Shown here: in pieces, positions 1 through 13,200 of the stretch
How positions within the stretch are numbered: position 1 is the first letter of the stretch
How the letters are laid out: each line of letters starts with the position of its first letter
NCBI GenBank assembly: GCA_030848705.1
Contig: CM061237.1
Span: 77,681,910-77,745,909 of the forward strand
From: Heracleum sosnowskyi
Lineage: Eukaryota > Streptophyta > Magnoliopsida > Apiales > Apiaceae
Length of the DNA stretch: 64,000 nt
Direction: 5' to 3'
The notes under the pieces: generated by a model
The model's database searches: none
The model's input: only the letters and a program-made list of their open reading frames with translations
Told to the model about the DNA's origin: nothing
Made by a program: the position numbers and the translations under genes

Positions 1-2998
1 GATCTAAGTTTATATAGGGTATTGGAAGTAAACAAGCTTGGAGGAGGTATGAACCTTGAACCCTTGAATGTATTAAGTGGTTTTTGAAGCTTTGATGGTG
101 TAAATGCATGTTTATGATCTTAGTTGCTATGTTTGGGCTTTGTTATAAGTTATATTGAGTTTTAAGAACGTAAAGGCATTGCTTGGCCTCAGTTCTTGGT
201 TGAATAAGATGTATATGTTGAGTGGAGTGATTAATGAGCAAATTGAATGGTTTGAATTTTGGGATTATCCGATTTATAGCCGTCGTAATGTCGAAATTTC
301 TAAAACCTTTTAAAACAGAGCTTAACAGTCGGGATAGGTCTCTGACCTTGAGGATTATATGACTTGTACTTATAGATTTTCGAACGTAGATCGTTTTGGC
401 ATGAAAATCGAAACTATTCGACTTACGGTTTAGGAGATATGGCCAAATTAGCAAAAGTGGTTCTAAAACGAGAAGAAAAGTTCGCAACTGAAATTGAGCT
501 CTCTTAACTCGGTTATAGCAGGGGTTAATTTTGATAATAAAATATTAGAGACAGTAAGGAAAGAGTGGGAGAAGATCTTGTGTGAAAAAGATCGTTTTTC
601 GATTTTATAAAAATGTTCGAAGTAAGGTTAAGGGCGAGAAACCCCTTAAAACAAGTACTTGGACAGAACTTTAGAAACACTTTGAGAAACGAATCAAAAA
701 CCTTGAAATGGATCATAAGAGGTTGACTCTAGAGCATTTATAACCTCAAGTCATATCAAGGGCAAGTTGGGGTGATGTCCCTTGATAGCAAAACAAGTGC
801 CTAATTACAAGATGTTAGTAGAGATTGCAATGGTTATGATCGTGTGGTTGCATTGGTGTGGTGTTTAAACTTAAGCGTAATGTTTGCTTGATTCCTAAGC
901 ATATGTTATTGATAAAAGATATCTTTATTGTTGATAGATCAGCGGGCCACTGCAAGACACCACCCTCAGACGCTGAGATCAGGCAAGTTTTCAAACATAT
1001 GCCTCTTTAAACTGTTGTGGTGATAAATAAAAGATTTTGAGATATATGCTATGTGTTTATGATTTCGAAAGGATACTTATGGTGCTAAGTAAAAGTTATT
1101 GATATGAGTTGAACTTATAAGCTATGGTTATGGCAATATTTATAAGCCGATATGTTAAGAAAGACCCTCAGTAGGGGGTATATACTCTGTACATATACTA
1201 TGGACCGGGAATGGTATCAGTTGCTATCTAGGGTTATTTTATTATTTTATTATATTATTATAATTAATCCAGTTAAATGATTTATAAACTGAAGATTATT
1301 TGGGTTTAAACTGTTAAGGATGTACCTAAGCATAAGGTGACTAATTTATTTTCCATTCTTTTGTTAGGAAAGTACTTGGGAATTGTTTCTAAATAAATAT
1401 TCCTTATTAAATATAGTTTTCATTAATTAATTAAAGCCCTACTTCTTAAGGAAGTATTTTGTGAAAACTATTCTTTAACCCTAGATAGCTAATAAAGTTT
1501 TATTCGGTCAATTATAAATATAATTAGAGAAGGTTCCCAAATCTATTTCCCTTTTAAGTCTATATTAAGAAAGACTTAAATGTTCGCTCAAACTACAAAG
1601 ATGCATGGAACCTTTCTCAAGATTTTATGTTTGTTTCAAGTGGACTGCCCGGTCCTAAATCTTTTTGAAACTATTAATTTAACAGCTTCGTATGCTACCA
1701 TCAAAATGATTTTGATTACTTCCTCAAGACTCGAGGAGTAAGATCAGTGGAATCAGTGGTATCCATTAACAAGCGTCAGCTTGGGAAATATGGGTGAATT
1801 TTCCTTTCCAACCAGATATGACTACTTTGTGGAGTTGTGTACTTGGGGAAAAAGGGAAAGGAACTTTATGTTTCAGTATTATGGATTTACTCGAACTTGG
1901 AGAAGATGTAAGGGACTGAGTAGCGCCGGTCCCCTAAGGGAATTACAATAAGGCCGACGGACTATGAACGGGCCTGTTCTTCCCTTAGTTTATCAGTAAG
2001 TGCCCGACCGTAGGATAAGAGGAGAGTAACAGGCCGACGGACTATGAACGGGTCTGTTCTTCCTACCTACAACCGATTGGCGGGGAGGTAAGTCGGTGTG
2101 AGACTGATTATCTTCCCTTCTACGTAGAAAAAGACCAGGGGGATACAGCTTGCGACTGATCATCGTAGGGGTATCCTCGGCGCCCAGAATCTCCATGTAC
2201 AGTTCATCATCCATGAAAGAGCATGTGCTATGCAAGTTTTCAGAAAAAGAAAGTTTACTCAAGTTATTCAGTTTTATGCAAGTTTTCAGAGAAAGAAAGT
2301 TTACGCAAGCTTATTCAAGTTTATAAAAGTATATGAGTTTATCAGAAAGCATACGAAATTACAAAAAGGTATATGATTGTTTTGAAAAAGGTATATGGAA
2401 TCAGATGAGTTTCGAAAATGGATTGGAAATATTTTACATTGTCTTTATTTCCAGATTATGTCATGAAGTAAATGTTTATTGTGAAAAATGATACTTGGAT
2501 ATATATATATATTGTTTATCAGTTCAGTATTATTTTGGTGGGCTTCGTTGCTCACCCTTGCTTGTTTTATATATATCACCACAACAGATAAACCAGATGG
2601 CTCGTACCGAAACCACCATGCGCAAGAGGGCGCGGGTACCCAGAGGACTCTCCCCTGACACTATTGCCGCCATAGCTGAGGTAGAACTTACTAGTGATAT
2701 AGACTGGTAGTTGGATTCAGCTTTTAATTATATGTATGACATTACTTAAAGAAGTGGCAGCAAACATAAACTTGTAAATTATATTTTGGGCTTGTAAACA
2801 CTTATGATATGTATGTGGATCCTGTTAGCATTACTTATTTCAAGTTCATCTCTGGGACTATAACTTGTATGTGTGTATGTGAGCTTAGATGGTGGAGTCA
2901 TAGCATGTTGTTTATTTATAATGATTCAAGTCAAGCATGATGTATGGAATGATGACCGTAACGACCAGATTTCTGACCCCGGATCTGGGGCTGTTACA
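1..2998 (+). repeat. LTR fragment, Tekay-like gypsy family (3' part)
   Basis: The right edge ends with GGATCTGGGGCTGTTACA. This matches the reverse complement of the start of the LTR at 50330, where TGTAACAGCCCC is followed by AAATCCGGGGTC, so both belong to one family in opposite orientations. Inside, 1780-1860 resembles the minus strand of about 51660-51770 in that LTR (a TTGGGAAATAT...TTTCCTTTCCAACC block), and 380-450 resembles the GTTTACGGTTTAGGAG region of its 5' half. The window opens inside the LTR, so it could be a solo LTR or the 3' LTR of an element to the left. The five bases after it (TGAAC, 2999-3003) would be one copy of the target duplication. No coding capacity is visible. 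Confidence 0.75.
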
Positions 2999-4103
2999 TG
3001 AACGAGTTGAAAATATTTCTTCTGAAGAGCAAGATCCTTAGAATGATCTTCAACAACAGCTGCAACACTCTTGGCATTAGATTTTCGGACTTCTGCAATC
3101 TTGTTAGGAATATGTTGTTCTTGATGATAATTATAAAAACACTTAGTAGATTTTGTATTAAGTCATTTTGTAACTGTCAACGGAATGGCATGCTCTGCAG
3201 TGTTTCGTTGACAGGAAGCTCATCAACGGAATGAGTGTTGTAGCAATTGCACTGTACAATACTTCACAGTTTGATATGCATTTGATGTATGTATTAGATA
3301 GGTTTCCTAAGTCATGTTGACTAAGTACTAGATAGGCAAAATAGGTTGGTTAATTGTAAGTATATCATGCCTTGTAATTTTGCCTAAGTGAAGACATGTC
3401 AACGGTATGAAGATTACTCTATCAACGAAACAAGGATACACCATCAACGGAATGAAGAATAAAGCTATCAACGAAATACATTCTCCTGCCATCAACGGAT
3501 CATTATTGCTCTTCTGTATAGTTGACAAAGTGATAGTGACAGCTTTCTGACAGATCAAAAGGAGATGTAGAAGTGTGCATTTGCATTGGGAGCCATTAAA
3601 ATGGTCACTGGAAATAAGGAAACATTCCAATTCCCAATTGGGTTCTTGAGTGGGATCAGAATAAGCATGAAGACAAAAGACAAGGATCTCCAAGGACCAC
3701 TGGACAAAAGGAATGAAAAGCAAGCTACTGGCGGTTACCTTTAGTGTACTTAAGTGTAACCAAAAATAGTATTGTAAACTTGGGGAATATATAACCAAGT
3801 GTAGCAGTTAAAATAGAATAAGGGAAGAAAAACAAATAGATTGTATTAGCTATTTTTGAGAGCATTTTCTTCTCTACAAATCTAGTAACTGAGCAGCTGT
3901 GTACATTTGTATCACAGATTATTTCCGAAATAAAAACACTTCAGTTGGATCATCAAACAATCCAACTGAATTATTTATATCTTGTGTTTTTACTTATTCA
4001 GTTCAGTTTTATTTATAAGTGTTTTAAGTTTAAGAAAATATCAAGAATTGTATTCAACCCCCCCCCCCCTTCTACAATTCTGTTAGGTCATTTGGGATTA
4101 ACA
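2999..4103 (+). repeat. 5' LTR of element A (left boundary uncertain)
   Basis: The right end is ...GGGATTAACA at 4103, followed two bases later by the primer site. The segment TTGTATTCAACCCCC...TTCTACAATT (4049-4080) also occurs near the LTR ends of B1 and, inverted, B2; here the C run is expanded. TATATAA at 3788-3794 lies about 315 bp before the LTR end, the same spacing as the TATA box in B1. Copies of TCAACGGAATG or GTTTCGTTGACAG occur at about 3176, 3202, 3222 and several times in 3397-3500. Possible LTR starts are the TGTTG at 3237 or 3315, or 2999 itself. Without a 3' LTR I cannot choose. Confidence 0.6.
3786..3795 (+). promoter_or_regulatory. TATA box of element A LTR
   Basis: AATATATAAC is placed like the B1 LTR TATA box (about 300 bp before the LTR end). 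It would start the genomic RNA near 3820. Confidence 0.5.
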
Positions 4104-4105
4104 AT

Positions 4106-4117
4106 TGGTATCAGAGC
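4106..4117 (+). other. Primer-binding site, initiator tRNA-Met (element A)
   Basis: TGGTATCAGAGC complements the 3' end of plant initiator tRNA-Met. It begins two bases after the LTR terminal CA, as in B1. Confidence 0.9.
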
Positions 4118-4166
4118 AAGCTTCTAACATACAAGAAGTTTAAAGATCAAGACCAAAACAGAAACC

Positions 4167-6596
4167 ATGGTGAAGAAGGATGCAGGTGTGAAGATACCAG
4201 TTCTTGATAAGGACAATTACTTTCACTGGAAAGTAAAGATGCATTTACATCTCATGTCTATGGACGAGAGGTATGTAGACTGCATTGAGAAAGGTCCACA
4301 CGTTCCCATGAAGTTTGCATCTAGAGTTGGACTGCTAGATGATGCTCCTGATGTGGAAATTCCAAAACTTGTCTCAGAATGGACTATTGAAGATGTTGCA
4401 GAAGTCCATAAAGATAAAAGAACCATGAACATTTTGTTTAATGGTTTGGAGCAAGAGATGTTTGACAATGTCATAAACTGTACAACCTCCAAAGAAGTAT
4501 GGGACACTGTCAGAACACTATGTGAAGGAACTGAGCAAGTAAGGGAGAACAAAATGCAACTCCTTATACAACAATATGAGCACTTTTACTTTAAAGCTGG
4601 TGAAACCCTAAATGACACGTTTAGTAGGTTTTAAAAGCTTCTGAATGGATTAAAGTTGTATGGGAGAATCTACCAAACTAAGGATTCAAACCTTAAATTT
4701 CTAAGAGCTCTTCCAAAAGAATGGAAGCCTATGACTGTTTCTCTAAGAAACACTCAAGAGTACAAAGATTACACTCTTGAAAGGCTGTATGGAACATTAA
4801 AGACATATGAGTTGGAAATGGAGCAAGATGAAGAAATTGAGAAGGTACAGAAGAAGGGTGGATCTATTGCATTGATTGCATCTGTGAACCAACTGGAAGA
4901 TGACAATGAGGAAGCTGCAAAAGCCACAACTAGTCGAGCTAGTTGTAGAAGTGATGTTAGCAAGGGAAAAGGCAAGATGACAGAGGAAGAAGAATCAGAA
5001 CCAGCCAACTTGGATGACTTAGATGAGATTGATGAACACATTGCTTTTCTGTCAAGAAAATTCTCTAAGTCCAAGTTCAAGAGAAACTCAGAAGCAAGGC
5101 CACCAAGGAGAGACTTTCAACCTAACAAAAATAACTGGATTGAAAAGTCTAAATCTAAATGTTTCAATTGTGGAATGCTTGGTCACTTTGCTGGAGACTG
5201 CAGAAAGCCCAAGATTGAGAAGGGCAACAGGAAATTTGAGCCTGTTGATTATAAAAAGAAATACTTTGAACTTCTCAAGCAAAAAGAAAAGGCTTTCATG
5301 TCTCAGGAGTATGATTGGGCTGGTAATGGTGAAGATTCTGATGATGATGTTGAGTATGTCAACTTGGCTCTTATGGCTAACAATCATGAGCAGGAAGCAA
5401 GCTCCTCAAGCAACCAGGTAACAATTACTAATCTTTCTGAGCTTTCTAAAGAGGAATGCGATAGTGCAGTAAATGAAATGTCTACTGTACTATACAATCT
5501 GCGTGTTACTCTTAAATCACTTACCAAGGAGAATTCAAGGATTAAAGAATCAAATCTGCTCTTAAGTGATAGAAATGCCATGTTAGAAGCACAGCTCATT
5601 GAGTTTGAGAAAATGAGATGTGTTAGTAGGGATGCTAAGCTGGAACTTGAGAAAGTATTAAAGAGGGAAGAAATTCTTAAAACACAACTAGAGATAGAAC
5701 AGAGTGTGATTGCAAAATGGAAAGATTCCAGGAATGCTGCTAGCAACATCATTAATGTTCAAGGTGTGGAATCTTTCTGTGAGCAATCATGGAAAAAGAA
5801 CAAGGAGAAACTAGGGTATGCTGTTGAAACCTTAGAATCAGAATCAGAGTCAACAAACAACAATGATCATTTGTTGAAGGTTGATATGTCAACGGAATGC
5901 AATGTTTCGTTGACAGATGAACCATCAACCGATCATGCTGTTTCGTTGACAGAGAAAAAGAAAGTAGAACTCACTAGACTTAATGAAAATTATGGTCCTG
6001 TCAACAAGAACTTTGTTCAAGGTGAGTCTAGTAAATCAAAGAAAGTTGAGAAGCCTGTTGAAAGAGCTAATGTAGGTCACTTGTCTAACAAGCAATTGAA
6101 AGACAAGTTAGAGAAAGTTCAAGTTGAGACTAAAGGTAACAAAAAGAATAACAGAAATGGAAAAGTAGGGATTAACAAGCACAATAATTACACACCTGAT
6201 AAATATGCACCTAGAAAGACATGTGTTAATTGTGGTAGTGTTAATCATCTATCTGCTAATTGCAAGTCTGTTAAGAAACCTGCTAATGTGAGAATGCCTA
6301 AGTCTACATTGAATGATTCTATACCTGCAATGCCTGTTATGCCTTACATGTTTGCTCCATATGCACAGTATCAAAATCCATATGCTGGTATGTCATTTGT
6401 GCCTAACCCTTACATGAATATGTTTAACATGCCACAAATGCCATGGAATAACATGTTTGTTCCTCCATCTATGCATGCTGAGAATGAAACTGTGAGCAAC
6501 CATCAAAGATCAACACAAGTGAAAAATGATCTGAGAGGGAAATCAAAGGCTAACAAGACAGGACCCAAGGAAACTTGGGTACCAAAATCAACTTGA
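4167..6596 (+). pseudogene. gag: Gag polyprotein of element A (one internal stop)
   Basis: This is the structural particle protein. The ATG at 4167 follows the primer site by 49 bp. The N-terminal part (IPVLDKDNYFHWKVKM, then KEVWDTV) is the copia-type gag domain (UBN2/DUF4219 style). A TAA at 4632-4634 interrupts it at codon 156 and the same frame resumes directly, so this is a point nonsense mutation. Two CCHC zinc knuckles follow, CFNCGMLGHFAGDC near 5161 and CVNCGSVNHLSANC near 6223. A coiled-coil-like region lies at about 5440-5720, and the tail (6290-6480) is rich in Met, Pro, Tyr and Asn. The segment 5880-5955 holds four copies of the element's CGTTGA motif, read as SLT or STE/STD. It ends with WVPKST and TGA, overlapping the pol frame. 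Confidence 0.85.
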
Positions 6597-6720
6597 TTTG
6601 GTTTGTTGTGTGCAGGGAGACAAAAGGAATCTTTGGTACTTGGATAGTGGTTGTTCAAGACACATGACTGGTGATTCTACCCTGCTCACAGAATTTCAAG
6701 AAAAAGCTGGCCCTTGTATT

Positions 6721-9700
6721 TATAACGACTCAGAAAAACGCTTGTACAATACTAATATTTAATAATATTTGAGTTCTATGATATGTGAGTATTGTGTGAA
6801 AGGTGGATATTTGGAAATGTGATAATTAGATGTTTACTTGGTGAATGGTATGGATTAAAATACTTGTGTATGCTTTTAAATGCATTTTATATGAATTTCT
6901 TATTAAAAATTAGTTCTTTTTGACCTTCCGGGAATTTTATAAAATCATCGGAGACTCTTTTTATTGTGAAATCTTTTTCACAACCTTTAGTTTATATTCT
7001 AGTATTTTCTAAAATTAGTGGAGGAATTTATATTTGTCTTTAAGGATTTAAAACTGATTTTATGAGTTAAATGTCCTTTAAGTGATCAAAACTTTGAAAA
7101 TTCATATTTAATTCAATTTTGATCATACAAATATTTTAAAAATATGGGGGAGCTTGTAAATTCGTATTCTTTGTTTTAAAAATAAAATTGTGATTTTTAG
7201 ATATTATCTTCATTTTATTTCAAATTTTAGAAAGGCATTTATATTGGTTTTCTTATTTAAAAATCAGATTTTGGAATTAGCAAGTTACTATTTTGCCCCT
7301 GGGCTTATAAAACCCCTGCACCAGTTTTTGCCCCTTTCTTCACTCACCTCTCAACTCTCTTTTCTCTCTTTCTCTCGAGTCTCTCTCTCTCTCGGCTATC
7401 TCTCTCTCTCGATTTCTCTTCTCTGTAAAAATCTCTCTCTCTCTCTCACATATGTTGATGATTATATGTATACATATATATTCGTGTATGTGTGTGAGTG
7501 TATGGTTGTGTGTATATGTGCGTGCATCAGTTTTTGCATGCAAAGGGTTTCGGCAATTTTGATTTAATTCAAACCCGAAAGCTTGCTTGTGATGATTTCG
7601 TGATTAATTGGTTGATTTATATTGCTTATTGGTGAGGTTGTGAAGGAAACCCGATTTTTCCGGGCACCTCCGACCATGCCGCCGTCGGCAATGAGCTCCG
7701 GCGAGCCGACGGGGACGATGATGATATTCTTGAGTCCGATTTTTGTATTAAAACTAGTATTTAGTGAAGTTATGATTTGCATGTTGAGAAATCGAATTGC
7801 ATGTGCATATTTCGATTTTTCCCCTTTTATAAAATCGGTTTGAAAATTTGTTATGTTGATGTTTAATTGTTAATCTCGGTTTATAGTGAATGCATGTTGA
7901 TTAATTGTGTTAAGTTTGGTTAGTTTGAAATTTTGATGGATAAAGGTTTGATTTGGGGATTTTTGTGAAATTTAAAGTATAGGAATTGTTAATTGTGGTA
8001 TTCTCTAATTGCATGTATAAGTTGGGTAATTTCTTGAGAATATGAGTTTTAGTTTTGATATGGGATGATTAGTTGTGGTAGAGATTATAATGGTGGAATG
8101 GTTTTATATAGAAAAACATCATGCCGAAATTCCAGAAAAACTGTCTGCCCTGTTCTGTTTTGATTAATTGCGAAATGTTGCTGCCTGTTTTAGACAGAGA
8201 GTCTAGGAGTTAACTGTTCTAAATTGAATCTAGTTTGTGCACGCGCTAACCTTGTATCGATAGGATTTACGAATAAAAAGTTATGATTATTTTACTAAAA
8301 GTTGCGCAGCAGGGATTTTCTGTGCCTTAGTACCTACTTTATACAGTTCGTTTTTAATCTAAATAAAGTGTTCTGAAGTTGAAACTTTTATGCTAAGTTG
8401 AGTTAGTAATCAGGAGGTAGCCTGTAAACGTTGGTAATTGTTTGATTATATTTGGATTTATGAAAAATGTTTTAGTAAAGTATGCGCAGCAGATTTTTCA
8501 GTTTTTGAGATGAAAACATTGATGTAAAAGTGTTAAGGATGTGGTTGGCATGACCAAATTGATTTAAGGGATACCAAGTGTGGTATGATTTGAAAGGTAT
8601 ATTATTATATATATATATGTATAAGGAGCATGTTATGTGTATTTAAATGACGATGTGAGTTTATATGGTTGATTGCCTATTACGTGGTTATAATTGTTTT
8701 ATGGTATAACTATTATGTGTTTACGCGCTTAGGATGCGTTGGGTAGTTTAGAATAAAGGATTGGCATTTAAGAAAGGGCGTTCTAAGATAGAATATATTC
8801 TTTTGTAGAGTCCAAGGAAGTGGAACTTAAAGAGTTCAAGGAAGTGGGACTTAGAGACAAAGGAAAGACTAAGGTGGAGAATCAGTGATTGTTCATTACC
8901 CTTTTTAGCTACTTAAGGCAAGTAATACAAACTTGCTTTCGTATTCCGATTCCATTGTTTCTTTTTGACACATATGAATTGTTATCTTGCCTTGATTTAC
9001 CTTTAGTTCTGAAAACACTTATCGCTCATTGATAACCCTTATCTTTGTTCATATATACCATGTTGAACTATATACCATGTTTTGTTTAGTTCTTTATCCT
9101 TAAACCTTTATACCCTGTTCATATCCATGAATTGAAACCTGATTGACCTATGATTATATAACCTGAATTTGATCATATACTTATGCATTTCCTTTTTATA
9201 CCTGAAAGTGAATACACCTAACTCTCATTCTAGTACATTTCCAGAATAGACCCGATGATAAATATTTCTTATATTCCACTAACAGAAACCCAGATTGTTT
9301 TGATTGAACTTATCTTATTTCCAAAGGACTTCTTTATATCTGAACATGTTTTAAAAAGGAATAAAGCTTAGACTCATTTAAATTCTGATTTATGGTTTCC
9401 ACGGATTCCTAAGATTGGAGGCGTAAGAGGCCGAGTAACGCCGGTCCAGCACTTTTTAATTATAATAAATGGACTAGGGATGGACTAGTCTAAAGGCCAA
9501 TGTGTTGCCTAATGGGACCCAATACAAGGACCAGAGGGACTGTGTGTCCGGTATGGGGACTTTACGTGGCTGATCACCCGTATTGTCCGGTGCGTTGTGA
9601 AAAATCTCCAAAATTACTTAATGCTTTTCTTGAAACGGATATCTTGAAAATGAAATTGGTTTACCCTTTGAAATTGCATATTTATGCCATTGTTCCGATA

Positions 9701-10270
9701 ATTCCTTAATATGGATTCTGCTAAAACCATGCTATATATATATTGATATCGGAAACTGTTTTGAAGCTATATATTCAATTCATTGTTTTGATAATCCCAT
9801 TGATACGGATTTTGCTATACCCATGTCATACATATTGATATTGGAACTGTTTCCCAGTGGATAACTGTATGGTCATATTATTATTACTTGCTGGGCATTT
9901 GGCTTATTCTTTTTCCCTATTCTAACCCACAGTGAAACGAGAAGATGGTACGTACATTTCAGACAGCTAGGAAGCCTTCCTATAGGGTTGTTTTTGGGAT
10001 GCCAGCTCAGGTAGGTGATGGCCATATCTAGAAGGTGTTTTGTAATAGAGAACGTAGAACGTTTAAGGCATGGATGTAATAACTTTTGAGACTTATGTTT
10101 ATGTATTAATGAATTAGATAGTGGATGCTTGTTTCACACCATCAACTGTTGAGATCCTTTGGTAGAGTTGGGGTCTAGTCTGCATGTTTATATTATTGTT
10201 TATGGGTTTATTTATGTATAGAGTTTGTAGTGACTCCCCGATCATGACCCCAGATCGGGAGGGCGTCACA
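6721..10270 (+). mobile_element. Solo LTR (gypsy, Tekay-like) inside element A pol
   Basis: It is flanked by a perfect 5-bp duplication GTATT (6716-6720 and 10271-10275), and removing it restores the pol frame. It ends with ATCGGGAGGGCGTCACA and begins TATAACGACTC, so the usual terminal TG has become TA. No primer site or pol sequence is inside, so it is a solo LTR left by recombination between two LTRs. A TATA-like CTTATAAAAC (7304-7313) is followed by a CT-rich pyrimidine patch (about 7366-7450) and a GC-rich block (7650-7725). The family is related to, but distinct from, the LTR at 1-2998. Confidence 0.85.
7304..7450 (+). promoter_or_regulatory. Candidate LTR promoter: TATA plus CT-rich patch
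   Basis: CTTATAAAAC is followed 50-140 bp downstream by long (CT)n runs, the pyrimidine-patch arrangement common in plant core promoters. Only the sequence context supports this. Confidence 0.45.
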
Positions 10271-13200
10271 GTATTGCTTTTGGAGATGACAGCAAAGGCT
10301 ACACAAAGGGATATGGCTTGATTTCAAAAGAGAATGTCATCATTGATGAGGTTGCATTGGTGGATGGTCTTAAGCACAACCTGCTTAGTATCAGCCAACT
10401 TTGTGACAAAGGATTTTTAGTTACTTTTTCAAAAGAAGCCTGTGTTGTTTCTAAGGTAGGAAACAACAATGTGGTCATGACTGGATTCAGAAGAGGGAAC
10501 GTGTACATTGCTGACTTTAGCAGCACAAGTCCAGACACCATCACATGTCTTTTCAGCAAGGCAAGCAAGGATGAAAGTTGGCTGTGGTACAAGAAATTAT
10601 CTCATCTGAATTTCAAAGTCATGAATGATTTGGTAAGGAAAGATCTTGCTAGAGGAATTCCACAGGTAGAATTCTCCAAGGATGGTTTGTGTGATGCCTG
10701 TCAAAAAGGGAAACAAAAGTAGGCATCATTCAAAAGCAAGACAGAGTCATCAATTGTTCAACAACTTGAGTTGCTCCACATGGATTTATTTGGCCCTGTA
10801 AATGTCATGTCAATTTCAAAGAAGAAGTACTGTCTTGTGATTGTTGATGATTTTTCTAGATTTACATGGACTTTCTTTTTGCACTCCAAAGATGAGGCAA
10901 GTGAAATCATTATCAATCACATCAAGATGGTAAGCAATCATCCTGATTTCAAAGTGAGAAGAATTAGGAGTGACAATGGGACAGAATTCAAGAATTCAAG
11001 CATGAAAGTGTTCTGTAAAGAAAATGGTATATTGCATGAGTTTTCAGCAACAAGGACACCACAACAAAATGGTGTAGTTGAAAGGAAAAACAGAACACTT
11101 ATTGAAGCTGCAAGGACAATGCTAGATGAATCAAAGTTACCTACTTATTTTTGGGCTGAGGCAGTCAACACAGCTTGCTTCACTCAAAATATTTCTTTGA
11201 TTAATCAGGCCAAGGGAATGACACCTTATCAAAGTTACCCACTATTGGATTTTCTTCATGTCTTTGGTTGCAAGTGTTTTGTTCTGAGAAATCAAGCTGA
11301 GCACTTGGGGAAATTTGAAGCAAAGGCAGATGAAGCAATATTTGTGGGTTATGCAGCAGGGAAAGCCTACAGAGTCTACAATCTCAGAACCAACATTGTC
11401 ATGGAATCTGTACATGTTGTTTTTGATGATCTCAAAATTCAGGGTCTCTGTGATGAAGGTTTCCATGAAAGTCTCTCTTTTGAGAATGAGGAAGGAGAAC
11501 AAATGGATCATGATAAGACTATTGAGAAACAGTCCAAAGTTGTTGTATCTAGCACAGATGAAAGCAGCAGTGAAGATGAAATTGTTGCATTAAGATTGAA
11601 AAGAATAGCTGCTAGTAGACCAAATGGGCATTTCGTTGACAGTCAGAATGAGCGTTTCGTTGACAGTCAAAATGGACATTCCGTTGACAGTCACAGAAAT
11701 GCTTCCAGGAGTGATCAATTAGGGACAACAAACTCAGGGGGAGTTTCTCAAGGACAAATATCTAATCAAGGCAATCATGATCATGAAGCTACTTCTTCAA
11801 GAGCAAATCTACCTCCCTCAAGAAAATGGACTAAAGATCATCCCTTTGAACTTATTATAGGTGATGTTTCTTCAAAAGTTCAAACTAGAAGAGCAACTCA
11901 AGAGGAATGTCTATATAGTAGCTTTCTGTCTCAAGAAGAGCCAAAGAAAGTTGAGGATGCACTTCTAGATCCAGATTGGGTTTTGGCTATGCAAGAGGAG
12001 CTAAACCAATTCGAGAGGAACAATGTTTGGAAGCTGGTGCCCAAGCCTAAAGACAGGAGTGTAATAGACACAAAATGGGTGTTCAGAAACAAGATGGATG
12101 AAAATGGCATAGTCACAAGGAACAAAGCTAGATTGGTTGCAAAAGGCTACTCACAGGAAGAGGGAATTGATTTTGATGAAACCTTTGCTCCTGTTGCAAG
12201 ACTAGAAGCAATAAGGATTTTCCTAGCCTATGCAGCCCATGCCAATTTCAAGGTCTTTCAAATGGATGTGAAGAGTGCTTTTCTGAATGGGGAACTGGAA
12301 GAGGAGGTGTATGTGAGTCAACCTCCTGGCTTTGAAGATGATGATTTTCCAGAGTATGTGTACTTTCTCCTCAAAGCACTCTATGGTTTGAAAAAAGCAC
12401 CTAGAGCCTGGTATGACACATTGTCGCAGTTCCTTCTTGAGAATCACTTCACTAGAGGTACTGTAGATAAAACTCTTTTTCATAGGATTGTGAATGGCTC
12501 TACAATACTTGTTCAAATTTATGTAGATGACATAATTTTTGGGTCTACAGATGAAAAACTTTGTCAAAAGTTTGCCAAGATTATGCAAAGTAAGTATGAA
12601 ATGAGCATGATGGGAGAATTAACTTATTTTCTTGGTCTTCAAGTAAAGCAAGTTAATGAAGGCTTTTTCATTAGTCAAACCAAGTACATTAATGATTTGT
12701 TAAAGAGGTTTAACTTAATGGAATGCTCTCCTGCCAAAACACCCATACCTACTGCCACCAAACTTGAATTGAATACTAAGGAAAATTCTGTGGACATTTC
12801 AAGTTACAGAGGCATGGTTGGCTCACTTTTATATTTAACAGCTAGTAGACCTGATATTATGTTTGCTACATGTCTATGTGCTAGATTTCAGGCTGATCCT
12901 AGGGAATCCCATTTAGTTGCTATTAAAAGAATTTTCAGATATCTCAAAGGAACACCAAACCTTGGCATTTGGTATCCTAGAGAATCTGGTTTTGAACTAA
13001 TTGGTTATTCAGATGCAGATTATGCAGGATGCAAAATTGACAGGAAAAGCACAACTGGAACCTGTCAATTTCTAGGAAACAAGCTTGTATCATGGTTCAG
13101 CAAGAAACAAAACTCAGTTTCCACCTCCACAGCTGAGGCTGAGTATATTGCAGCTGGAAGTTGTTGTGCACAGATTTTATGGATGAAAAACCAACTACTT

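Noticed and set aside
7190..7843. Small frames within the solo LTR
   Set aside because: No recognisable domain. Part is CT-microsatellite, and the region is LTR promoter and leader sequence.
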